NCBI GenBank assembly: GCA_913064925.1
Contig: CAJYBN010000060.1
Span: 1 to 13,598, forward strand
Direction: 5' to 3'
DNA length: 13,598 nt
Source of the DNA: an uncultured Peptococcaceae bacterium
Lineage (GTDB): Bacteria; Bacillota; Desulfotomaculia; Desulfotomaculales; Desulfallaceae
Under the pieces are notes generated by a model, which did not search any database, had not been told where the DNA came from, and saw nothing but the letters and a program-made list of their open reading frames with translations. A program made the translations under genes and the position numbers. This document shows positions 7,169 to 12,863 of the stretch, one piece after another (the stretch's first letter is position 1; each line of letters starts with the position of its first letter).

Positions 7169-7741
7169 CTAATAATTCTCACACCAAAGCTCATAAAAAC
7201 TCCTCGGATGAGCACAAGCAGGACAGGTTTCAGGAGCTTCGGTACCTTGGTGCAGATAGCCACAATTGCGACATTTCCAGACCACTTTTTCATCCCGCCG
7301 GAAGACTTTGCCCTGTTCAATGTTCTCCAAAAGCTTCCGGAAACGCTTTTCGTGTCCCTCTTCAGCCCTGGCAATTGCTCTAAATACTCGGGCAATTTCA
7401 GAAAAACCTTCTTCTTCAGCTACCCTGGCAAATTCGGGGTACATGCTGGTATATTCATGGTTTTCCCCATTGGCTGCGGCTTTTAAGTTTTCCACAGTAT
7501 TGCCAATCACACCGGCAGGGAAAGAAGCGGTAATTTCTACTTCCCCGCCTTCCAAGAATTTAAACAGCCGTTTAGCGTGCTCTTTTTCGTGGTCCGCCGT
7601 TTCCAGGAAAATGGCAGCTATTTGCTCGTAACCTTCCTTTTTAGCCTTGCCGGCAAAGTAAGCATAACGGTTTCTGGCCTGTGACTCTCCGGCAAAAGCA
7701 GTAAGTAAATTACGTTCTGTACGTGTCCCTTTTAAATTCAT
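7169..7741 (-). CDS. rbr: Rubrerythrin
   Basis: A 190-residue rubrerythrin, the usual length. Residues about 1-145 are the four-helix ferritin-like domain with diiron ligands in AGESQARNRY, DHEKEHAKR (ExxH) and ARAEEGHEKR (ExxH). Residues about 155-190 are the rubredoxin-like centre, with WKCRNCGY and ETCPACAHPRSF holding Fe(Cys)4. It reduces hydrogen peroxide to water in anaerobes, with electrons from rubredoxin or Hrb. A strong AAGGAGG site precedes ATG 7741. It heads the run rbr-fprA-dfx-hrb-Isf. A separate promoter in the 7742-8005 region is likely but no clear boxes were found. A truncated second rubrerythrin is at 8868-9212. Confidence 0.96.
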   Translation of the reverse strand: MNLKGTRTERNLLTAFAGESQARNRYAYFAGKAKKEGYEQIAAIFLETADHEKEHAKRLFKFLEGGEVEITASFPAGVIGNTVENLKAAANGENHEYTSMYPEFARVAEEEGFSEIARVFRAIARAEEGHEKRFRKLLENIEQGKVFRRDEKVVWKCRNCGYLHQGTEAPETCPACAHPRSFYELWCENY

Positions 7742-7762
7742 TTAAGTTTCCTCCTTGTTTGG

Positions 7763-8005
7763 TTATATTGCAAAATTGAGCCCAAAATATACAATCTGTA
7801 ATCCTGAATCCAGCAAGCACCGACTCACCTTCTTATGCCTGGGCTGTTCACCCAGCTCTAAAGCCAGGCCTTGGTAAAACTCCAGCACCGTTACGGTGGA
7901 CAGGGCGAAATTAACAGGGCAAATGGGCCGGGTCAAGCACTCTTTAAATGAAGTATTAGCCGAAATTTTCTCTTTAAACTGATGTTTGATGGCCGGAAAA
8001 TCTTG
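7763..8005 (-). pseudogene. Unrecognised coding-like remnant upstream of rubrerythrin
   Basis: An 80-codon open frame follows a TGA at 8006-8008 and ends with TAA at 7763. It contains no ATG and its first usable start (TTG) comes only after 23 codons, so it reads as a gene that lost its 5' end. The translation looks like real protein: mixed charged and hydrophobic helices (for example TVLEFYQGLALELGEQPRHK) and natural codon use. I do not recognise the family; a faint likeness to the last helices of SIS-type sugar isomerases is not reliable. The remaining stretch 8006-8288 is AT-richer, and I see no gene, RNA or clear promoter in it. Confidence 0.4.
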
Positions 8006-8288
8006 TCATTATTGCGTTTCTCACGTAACACAATTTAGGGGGCCAAGAATATAAGTATCATCAGTTCTAGAGCTACAAGAGATGGAAGTTTCTAGCTATC
8101 AAACTTGAATGTAACTGGCAACAATTATAGAATCATACATCGAAAACCATGCTTAGAAATAACTAGTGTTAATAAACCTGGAGCGGAAAACCCCAGATTT
8201 GTCAACAATCTAGGAAGGAACCTTAAAATGAGGCTCCACTTTTTTACGTAAGTTCGTGCTACAAAGAAAACCTAAAGCCTGCCAGCCC

Positions 8289-8774
8289 TTACGAGCCGGA
8301 GCTTAGCGGACGAACCTCTGCGGACAATTTCTTAATATGTTTGCGTTCCTCGTCAATTAGCCTACCAATAACCTCTTTACCGCTTTCATCCGCCCCATTG
8401 TAAAATTCCTGAAAAATCATAATGGAATCTTTTTCGAAGCGTAAGGCAATGATCAGCGCTTCGCGGACATCCACAATGTTCTTTACTAACTCATCGATAT
8501 TTTTTTGATTGAATATGTGGCTGTCAATAACGGCCTTGATGTAGTCACCGTATTCCCCCACATAGCTTTCATTAGGAACCACGTCGCGGACCAACTTTTC
8601 CCCCAACTTCTCAAAGTCCGCAACGTGCTGTTCTTCTTCTCCAGCCAGGAAAGCAAAGAGTTCCTTCAATTCCGGGTCATTCACCTTTTGCTTCATAGCC
8701 TCGTAAAAGATCTTACCGGCTTTTTCAATCTCGATGGCCAAGTTAATGATTTCCTCACCGCTAAATTTAACAAT
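8289..8774 (-). CDS. Ferritin-like (rubrerythrin-type diiron) domain protein
   Basis: A 161-residue protein with only the four-helix diiron domain and no rubredoxin tail. Ligand-like residues are the Glu in EIEKAGKIFYEA, the ExxH of GEEEQHVADF, the Glu in ALRFEKDS and the ExxH of DEERKHIKKL. Relatives are thought to handle iron or peroxide in anaerobes. The start is unusual. Family members begin with sequence like KFSGEEIINLAIEIEK, which in this frame lies upstream of the first standard start (TTG 8741). The only codon at proper distance from the GGGAGG site (8783-8788) is ATT 8774, eight bases away. I therefore propose an AUU start; the conservative alternative is TTG 8741 (150 residues). 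It lies between the pseudogene remnant of rubrerythrin and the 7742-8288 gap. Confidence 0.82.
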   Translation of the reverse strand: MVKFSGEEIINLAIEIEKAGKIFYEAMKQKVNDPELKELFAFLAGEEEQHVADFEKLGEKLVRDVVPNESYVGEYGDYIKAVIDSHIFNQKNIDELVKNIVDVREALIIALRFEKDSIMIFQEFYNGADESGKEVIGRLIDEERKHIKKLSAEVRPLSSGS

Positions 8775-8867
8775 TGCGCAAACCTCCCAAATTTTATATG
8801 TTTGATAGTCCTACCTCTCTGTTCTCAGAGGCCGGGACAGGTACCACCCGTCTGCATTAACTACATA

Positions 8868-9212
8868 CTAATATTTTTTGAAAGTTTTAGCTGGGACACC
8901 GCAAATGGGACACTTTCAGGCGCCTGACCCTGAACAACATAGCCACATACCGGGCAAAGGTAAATGACCACATCGGAAATGTCATTGCCGTTCGCTACCT
9001 GCCGGACAGCTTTTTCATACAGATCTCCGTGTACTTTTTCTGCCTCATTGGCGAAATTGAAGCTGCGAAGGGTCGCTTTGGGGCCGTCTGCTTCGACCTG
9101 CTCGATAAACTCGGGGTATATCTGGGTAAACTTGTAGTGCTCACCTTGCTGCGCAGCCTTGCTGCGCAGCCTTCAGGTTTTCCATTATATCGCCCACTTG
9201 GCCGGTAGGTGC
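8868..9212 (-). pseudogene. 3' remnant of a second rubrerythrin gene, frameshifted twice
   Basis: Read with frame changes this encodes the C-terminal two thirds of a rubrerythrin: APTGQVGDIMENLKAAQQG, EHYKFTQIYPEFIEQVEADG, then a CPVCGYVVQGQAPE knuckle and CPICGVPAKTFKKY with TAG at 8868. Two lesions are visible. A 13-bp tandem duplication (9144-9169) shifts the frame inside NLKAAQQG-EHY, and a missing A near 8914-8916 shifts it just before the last CPIC. The N-terminal helix pair is absent; upstream of about 9212 the sequence changes to a structured non-coding piece. It looks like an inactivated paralogue of the intact rbr at 7169-7741, and was part of a rubredoxin-FDP-rubrerythrin operon. 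Confidence 0.85.
9144..9173. repeat. 13-bp tandem duplication inside the rubrerythrin pseudogene
   Basis: CCTTGCTGCGCAG occurs at 9144-9156 and again at 9157-9169, followed by CCTT of a third copy. Since 13 is not a multiple of three, it puts the coding frame out. Removing one unit restores KAAQQGEHYKF, so this is a clear replication-slippage lesion. Confidence 0.9.
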
Positions 9213-9420
9213 ACGCACCTGCCGGGTTACACCGGTGCAAGCACCCCTTTTTACCCGTCGCTGGAGGGACTCCCGGAGGAAACCGTCACTTCAATCCCAA
9301 CTACGCCAGGTGCCTCATGTGGCCCTTGGCGATATTTACCCTGGTGCCGCTCTCATCCCCTCCCCTAAAGGAGAGGATGGGGTCTTCCCGCGGTGGTTTT
9401 ATAATCAATTTGGTCAAGCA
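9213..9420. other. Structured non-coding insertion remnant (IS200/IS605-like end sequence)
   Basis: This block interrupts the rubrerythrin pseudogene and the flavodiiron fragment and has no open frame of interest. It holds several hairpins: AGGTGC/GCACCT nested within CCGGT/ACCGG near 9199-9233, GGTGC/GCACC at 9230-9243, and a strong end-type hairpin CCCCTCCCCTAAAGGAG...GGGG at 9357-9382. The last one, with following CCCGCGG and GGTTTTATA, resembles the right end of the IS200/IS605 element at 150-240. It may be a tnpB-less derivative or a decayed element. The boundaries are approximate. Confidence 0.4.
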
Positions 9421-9426
9421 GCATTA

Positions 9427-9630
9427 AGGTCTTATATTATACCTCTGCTTTAGTTCCTCGTAAAACCGTACTTTAACAATTTCTATCAGTGCAGTCTCTT
9501 TCGGCTCTTTACCAGATAGGCGTTATACGTGGTACCGTACTTAGTTTCCATGACAATATCGAAAATACGCAAATCAGGATCCTTGGCATCCACCCAGTAA
9601 ACACCAGAAATAATCTATAGCATCTTTCAC
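9427..9630 (-). pseudogene. N-terminal fragment of a second flavodiiron protein
   Basis: Starting at GTG 9630, 17 bases after the rubredoxin stop, the frames give ISGVYWVDAKDPDLRIF, DIVMETKYGTTYNAYLVK and then, after a shift, ETALIEIVKVRFYEELK. This is the start of the metallo-beta-lactamase-like domain of a flavodiiron protein, of the PDLRIFDI..METKYGTTYNAYL subtype, unlike the WDLRYFHGY type of the intact fprA. Two frameshifts are seen, near 9614 and near 9500. The sequence stops before any iron ligands, so about 80% of the gene is missing and the fragment cannot work. It was evidently downstream of the rubredoxin in one operon. Confidence 0.82.
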
Positions 9631-9647
9631 TTTTTTTACCCTACCCT

Positions 9648-9800
9648 TTACTCTTTGCTAAACTGACTCTTGTCCGCACCGCATACGGGGCACACCCAGT
9701 CTTCGGGCAACTGTTCAAAGGGCGTACCAGAAGGAATCCCTTCCGCCCCTTCCGCCGGGTCGTAAACATAACTGCAAACGTCACATATCCACTTTTCCAT
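9648..9800 (-). CDS. Rubredoxin
   Basis: A complete 50-residue rubredoxin. WICDVCSYVYD (Cys6, Cys9) and WVCPVCGADKSQF (Cys37, Cys40) give the Fe(Cys)4 site, with the conserved IPSGTPFEQLPEDW between them. It is a small cytoplasmic one-electron carrier for flavodiiron proteins, rubrerythrin and superoxide reductase. ATG 9800 follows an AGAGGAGAG ribosome site. The flavodiiron and rubrerythrin genes that followed it are now pseudogenes. An IscB element has inserted 50-60 bases upstream, between this gene and its probable promoter at 11423-11580. The gene itself is intact, so either it is still read from the iscB side or it has only recently been cut off. Confidence 0.95.
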   Translation of the reverse strand: MEKWICDVCSYVYDPAEGAEGIPSGTPFEQLPEDWVCPVCGADKSQFSKE

Positions 9801-9857
9801 ACAAAAACTCTCCTCTCTTATCAATTTTTTGGTTTCTTACCACATCTACAAAAAACT

Positions 9858-9899
9858 GGCGCAGGGTGCCCCCCAATTTATTGGGAGGGGGAATGCGCC
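9858..9899 (-). terminator. Right-end hairpin of IscB element 1, overlapping the iscB stop
   Basis: Outer arms GGCGCA (9858-9863) and TGCGCC (9894-9899) enclose an inner stem CCCCCCAAT/ATTGGGAGGGGG (9869-9891). The iscB stop codon (9878-9880) is in the apical loop. On the minus strand the hairpin is followed at once by AGTTTTTTG, so it may act both as the transposon end and as a Rho-independent terminator. The IscB element 2 right end has the same plan. Confidence 0.65.
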
Positions 9900-11155
9900 G
9901 CAAGATATTCATACTCATATCCATCAGCCCGTTGCAAAAGCCGCAGGTACTTAGGGTGAACATCGAAACCATTTAATTTGAAACTTGGCCGAAACCTTAT
10001 AGCAACGCGCCCAATGTGTATGCCTGCATACTTACCTTTAGGGATAACAGCTTTAACAATATCACCCGTCTGGAATCCCATATATTTCTTTTGTTGTGGC
10101 GCATGGGCTATAGGGAATCCGTGCTTATCTGTTTTACAACGCTGTCGTTTTCCATGCCCAATTGCCTTAATGTGTAGCACAGCGTCCTTCTCAACAAACA
10201 GAGTATCGGGTGTGCTGTCGCCGACACAGACAGCATCTAACCAATGTGTCTTAGGTAACCCAAGTCGTGTACGGTTGTATTTTGTCTTACCTCCAGAACC
10301 AGTTTCTAGTGACAAGCCAATGACTTTTAATCTGTTGTACAATACCCAGCGCGTAGTATTAATTGCTGCTACATCCTTTAAGGGCTGCTTAGCCCGCTTT
10401 TGTATCTCCGGAAAACCAAACTCTTCCGCTGTCTTGTTCCCTTTTTTCTGATTACATTTATGACAGGCCAGAGTTAAATTTGATACCCTATCAGTTCCAC
10501 CACGACTTTTAGGTATGATATGCTCAACTTCCAATGGCACGTTGGTTTTACCACAGTAGGCGCATTTCCTGCTCCACTTCTCCAACAGGTACTCCCGTAC
10601 TTCATAGCCAAATAGCTCGCCCTGTTGATACTCGACACCGTTTATCTCCGGGTTCTGGAGCTTCTGAGTGTCAAACTTCACAAGCTCAAGTGATATTACC
10701 GAAACGGGACACCAGCGAGTAAGACGCTTAACCCAGGTAATAATATTGGCAACCCTGCTCTCCAAACTCGGCGGAAGCCAGCCTTCTGGCCTCCTACGGT
10801 TGTTAAACCTGGGCTTGCGGTAACGAGTTTTGCGGCTACGACGAGAATGCCTCAGAGAAGCTCTTTCCAGCATTCGCTTGTGGATCACATCACCTCTATG
10901 TTCCAACTCCGCCGCCCAAACTACTCTTGCTGTCTCTTCTTGAACAACAGCTAAGCCCGTCGTCTTTGCACCTGGATCTACTTTTACTCGATGCGAGTGG
11001 ACGATAGAGTTTTCAAGTAGCCTGTCTTTAAGGATTATCGTAAAGGGCTTTCTGCGATAAACTGCTGCTCTGCCAGCCTTGAGTAGTTGTCTAGCCCTCG
11101 CAGGATGGCACGGGTCAAGTGGTCTTTTCTTAGCATCAAGTACAAATATACGCAT
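9878..11155 (-). CDS. iscB: IscB RNA-guided nuclease (RuvC-HNH)
   Basis: IscB is the ancestor-type relative of Cas9, guided by an omega RNA encoded just upstream. This 425-residue protein has every expected part. The N-terminal PLMP domain is RPLDPCHPARARQLLKAGRA (residues 11-30; the usual PLMP reads PLDP here). RuvC-I is KVDPGAKTTGLAV (Asp60). The Arg-rich bridge helix is at about 94-122. RuvC-II is SLELVKFD (Glu157). The HNH domain has CAYC and CHKC zinc pairs with VEHIIPKSRGG and VSNL (His212, Asn226). RuvC-III is THWLDA (His304, Asp307). The C-terminal target-adjacent-motif binding region ends in LLQRADGYEYEYL. ATG 11155 follows an AAGGAGG site. All catalytic residues are present, so the protein is probably active. 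Confidence 0.95.
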   Translation of the reverse strand: MRIFVLDAKKRPLDPCHPARARQLLKAGRAAVYRRKPFTIILKDRLLENSIVHSHRVKVDPGAKTTGLAVVQEETARVVWAAELEHRGDVIHKRMLERASLRHSRRSRKTRYRKPRFNNRRRPEGWLPPSLESRVANIITWVKRLTRWCPVSVISLELVKFDTQKLQNPEINGVEYQQGELFGYEVREYLLEKWSRKCAYCGKTNVPLEVEHIIPKSRGGTDRVSNLTLACHKCNQKKGNKTAEEFGFPEIQKRAKQPLKDVAAINTTRWVLYNRLKVIGLSLETGSGGKTKYNRTRLGLPKTHWLDAVCVGDSTPDTLFVEKDAVLHIKAIGHGKRQRCKTDKHGFPIAHAPQQKKYMGFQTGDIVKAVIPKGKYAGIHIGRVAIRFRPSFKLNGFDVHPKYLRLLQRADGYEYEYLAAHSPSQ

Positions 11156-11438
11156 TAAATAATTGCCTCCTTACGTCGGCTTTTCTCGGCTTAATGCCGG
11201 TATTGGTGAGCCGCGCCAATGTTATCCCGGCTTGTCGCGCCCGACACACTGGCTTCAACCCCGTATGCCTGTTTAATGCCGGGCGACAGGGCCTGGAGCT
11301 GGCTCACGCACCCCATGGTGTCGTAACCGGGATAACGTAGCCCGATGGAGCAAGTTGCACCCTGGCTGAGGCTGGTCAACTTCGAGGCTTCATGCCTCCG
11401 GCTTTAGCCGGGGGTAGTTGACGTTAGGTTTTCATTCA
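11156..11438 (-). ncRNA. Omega RNA of IscB 1, with putative guide at its 5' end
   Basis: The 267 bases between the iscB start and the left-end motif are GC-rich and hairpin-rich, while the outer flank is AT-rich. On the minus strand GTCA (11422-11419) opens the scaffold, followed by a CCGGCTAAAGCCGG hairpin (11399-11412). A long-range stem is formed by GTTATCCCGG (11221-11230) with CCGGGATAAC (11327-11336), a perfect 10-bp match. In known IscB systems the guide is the roughly 16 bases of host DNA just outside the left end, here about 11423-11438 (TTGAATGAAAACCTAAC on the minus strand). The scaffold is seen; the guide call rests on family knowledge. Confidence 0.75.
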
Positions 11439-11582
11439 ATAGTTGTTTTTTTAGTTTTTTACTTACAACTACCTAAAACATCAATTCAACATTTTCTAGC
11501 ATTTTCCTCTTATAATTGCACAAAATATATCGGTGATTATCGACATATTTCGATAACCATCGATCGGTTACCATAAAAACTG
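11423..11582 (-). promoter_or_regulatory. Old host DNA between the two IscB elements; probable rubredoxin promoter region
   Basis: This AT-rich stretch of about 160 bases has no gene. If IscB element 1 is removed in thought, it joins directly to the rubredoxin leader (9801-9857), where a promoter is expected. It holds an inverted repeat (11537-11556) and the overlapping TAACC (11554-11558)/GGTTA (11566-11570) pair around CGATCG. I could not assign a confident -35/-10 pair. The role is inferred from position. Confidence 0.4.
11537..11556. promoter_or_regulatory. Perfect inverted repeat, candidate operator
   Basis: TTATCGA (11537-11543) and TCGATAA (11550-11556) are separated by CATATT. The 20-bp dyad is the size of a dimer-binding operator and is not followed by a T-tract, so it is not a terminator. 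It does not fit the PerR consensus. It could regulate the rubredoxin operon that once lay downstream. Confidence 0.4.
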
Positions 11583-11626
11583 CGGCCTGGGAACCCGCCT
11601 CCTTTAGGGGGCGGGAGGAAAGGCCG
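11583..11626 (-). terminator. Right-end hairpin of IscB element 2, directly after the stop
   Basis: Outer arms CGGCCT (11583-11588) and AGGCCG (11621-11626) enclose an inner stem CCCGCC/GGCGGG with a CTTTAG-type loop (11594-11615). It starts right after the iscB stop (11627-11629) and on the minus strand is followed by CAGTTTTTA. The plan (6-bp outer stem, inner stem, CAGTTTTT) matches the right end of element 1. It probably serves as both element end and terminator. Confidence 0.65.
11594..11615. repeat. 22-bp palindromic repeat, right-end copy
   Basis: It is identical to 13266-13287 over 22 bases. Both are self-complementary stems (CCCGCC...GGCGGG). One copy lies in each end of IscB element 2. 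Confidence 0.9.
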
Positions 11627-12853
11627 TTAACTCACCTCCCAGATAATTGAATCACGGTTCTGTAATTTTTTCAGCTTGTTGACAGATACGTTAATCAACT
11701 CTTTTCCCTGCCAGTCACAAACTCGGACGCTTCCAGAAGAACGCAAGGAACTGACGTAGCCGGTTGCGCCTTTGTATTCCACCAGGTCGTTTCGCATAAA
11801 ACGGACACCGCTTTTGTTGATCAGGTAACGGTTGCCCTGAGCCTTTGCGCGTTTCCCACCCTTGGAAGGGTTGGTCCGGTGAAGCTGGCGGTTCTTGGTA
11901 CGAACAAAGCGACCCTGCAGTAGCAGCGGTAAGTTTTCTATATCCGGTTTTACGCCAAAAGCAGCGAAGACTAAAGCGGCCGCGTCGGCCCAGTGTTCTT
12001 TACCCAGGCTCAGCTCGGTACGAGCTTTCTTTACTTTACCAGGGGTGATTTTTACTGCGTCGAGAGCGTTGAATAGTGGGTTTAAAGCATTCAACCGGGC
12101 CGGCCAGCGATAGGACTTGACCAAAACTTTGATTTCAATTTTTCCAGCGGTAACTTTGTCATGGCATTTTTTGCAGAGGGTGACCATGTTTTTGGGCCGA
12201 TCGGAGCCGCCGCGAAAGCGCCAGACAATGTGGTGGGTTTCTAAATCTTCCGGGTTGCCGCAGAGTACGCAGCGGTAGGAGTCCCGCTCTAATACGTACT
12301 GGCGGACGTTCTTTTTGCCCTTCAAGGGACCCTCCTGGTAGCCTTTCCCTTTCACTTCCGGGTCCCACATCCTGCGGGTATCGAATTTGTTTACTTCTTC
12401 GGCCCAGGCCGTAACCGGAAGGGTGGACTCAACCAGGTGCCTGGTTTTCTGGTGTTCATACCAAAGGTGGGCCACCGATGGAGCCAGCCAGCCTTCTGGA
12501 CGTTTACGGTTTTTGTTTCTGCAGGGACGATAGCCGGTCTTGCGATTCCGGCGACTGCGGCGCAGGCAGGCGCGCCAGTAAAGCAGTTCGGAAATGTCTA
12601 TCCTGCCGGTCACTTGAAAGCGAAGAAGGACCCTACCATCCTCCCGGCAGGCAATGATGCCCTGGGTGAGACCCCGATCACGGCCGGCGTATATTTTCTG
12701 GCGGTAGCCGCTTGAACCATGGAGAAGCTGGATGGTAAAGGGAACGTAACGGAATACTTTAGCTTTTCCCTGTTTGAGCAGAACCCTCGCCTTACGGGGG
12801 CCGCAGGGCATGAGGGGCTTGCCGTGCTTGTTGATGACGTAAACGGGAACCAA
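11627..12853 (-). CDS. iscB: Divergent IscB-type nuclease (RRXRR/RuvC-HNH)
   Basis: A 408-residue IscB relative. The PLMP domain is canonical (KPLMPCGPRKARVLLKQGKA, residues 12-31). The RuvC-I motif is unusual: YAGRDRGLTQGI (Asp59) where IscB usually has D-P-G-x4-G, so it is one residue shorter and lacks the Pro. An Arg-rich bridge helix spans about 94-118. RuvC-II is AEEVNKFD (Glu153). The HNH has CVLC and CKKC pairs around LETHHIVWRFRGGSD and KNMV (His207/208, Asn222), a different subtype from IscB 1. RuvC-III is KEHWADAAAL (His287, Asp290). The stretch between HNH and RuvC-III is also unlike IscB 1. The start is TTG 12853 behind AAAGGAG. Catalytic residues look complete, so it is probably active. 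Confidence 0.88.
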   Translation of the reverse strand: MVPVYVINKHGKPLMPCGPRKARVLLKQGKAKVFRYVPFTIQLLHGSSGYRQKIYAGRDRGLTQGIIACREDGRVLLRFQVTGRIDISELLYWRACLRRSRRNRKTGYRPCRNKNRKRPEGWLAPSVAHLWYEHQKTRHLVESTLPVTAWAEEVNKFDTRRMWDPEVKGKGYQEGPLKGKKNVRQYVLERDSYRCVLCGNPEDLETHHIVWRFRGGSDRPKNMVTLCKKCHDKVTAGKIEIKVLVKSYRWPARLNALNPLFNALDAVKITPGKVKKARTELSLGKEHWADAAALVFAAFGVKPDIENLPLLLQGRFVRTKNRQLHRTNPSKGGKRAKAQGNRYLINKSGVRFMRNDLVEYKGATGYVSSLRSSGSVRVCDWQGKELINVSVNKLKKLQNRDSIIWEVS

Positions 12854-12863
12854 TAATTCACAA

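Larger units (their letters stand above)
9850..11422 (-). mobile_element. IscB element 1 (omega RNA + iscB, no transposase)
   Basis: The unit runs from the left-end motif GTCA at 11422 (followed inward by a CTAAAG-loop hairpin), through a structured RNA region and iscB, to the right-end hairpin at 9858-9899. It has no tnpA, so movement would need a Y1 transposase in trans; the one in this window is frameshifted. The element lies in the 5' leader of the rubredoxin gene. The right tip is approximate. Confidence 0.75.

Noticed and set aside
8217..8245. Hairpin GGAaCCT...AGGcTCC followed by six T on the plus strand
   Set aside because: It looks like a terminator only on the plus strand, where no gene precedes it; the stem has an internal mismatch.
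9159..9453. Several overlapping plus-strand frames of about 70 codons
   Set aside because: They cover the rubrerythrin pseudogene antisense and the hairpin-rich remnant; low-complexity Pro/Ser/Arg translations are typical of GC-rich non-coding DNA.
11191..11379. 62-codon minus-strand frame upstream of iscB 1
   Set aside because: It lies within the omega RNA region, whose paired stems explain the sequence better than coding.
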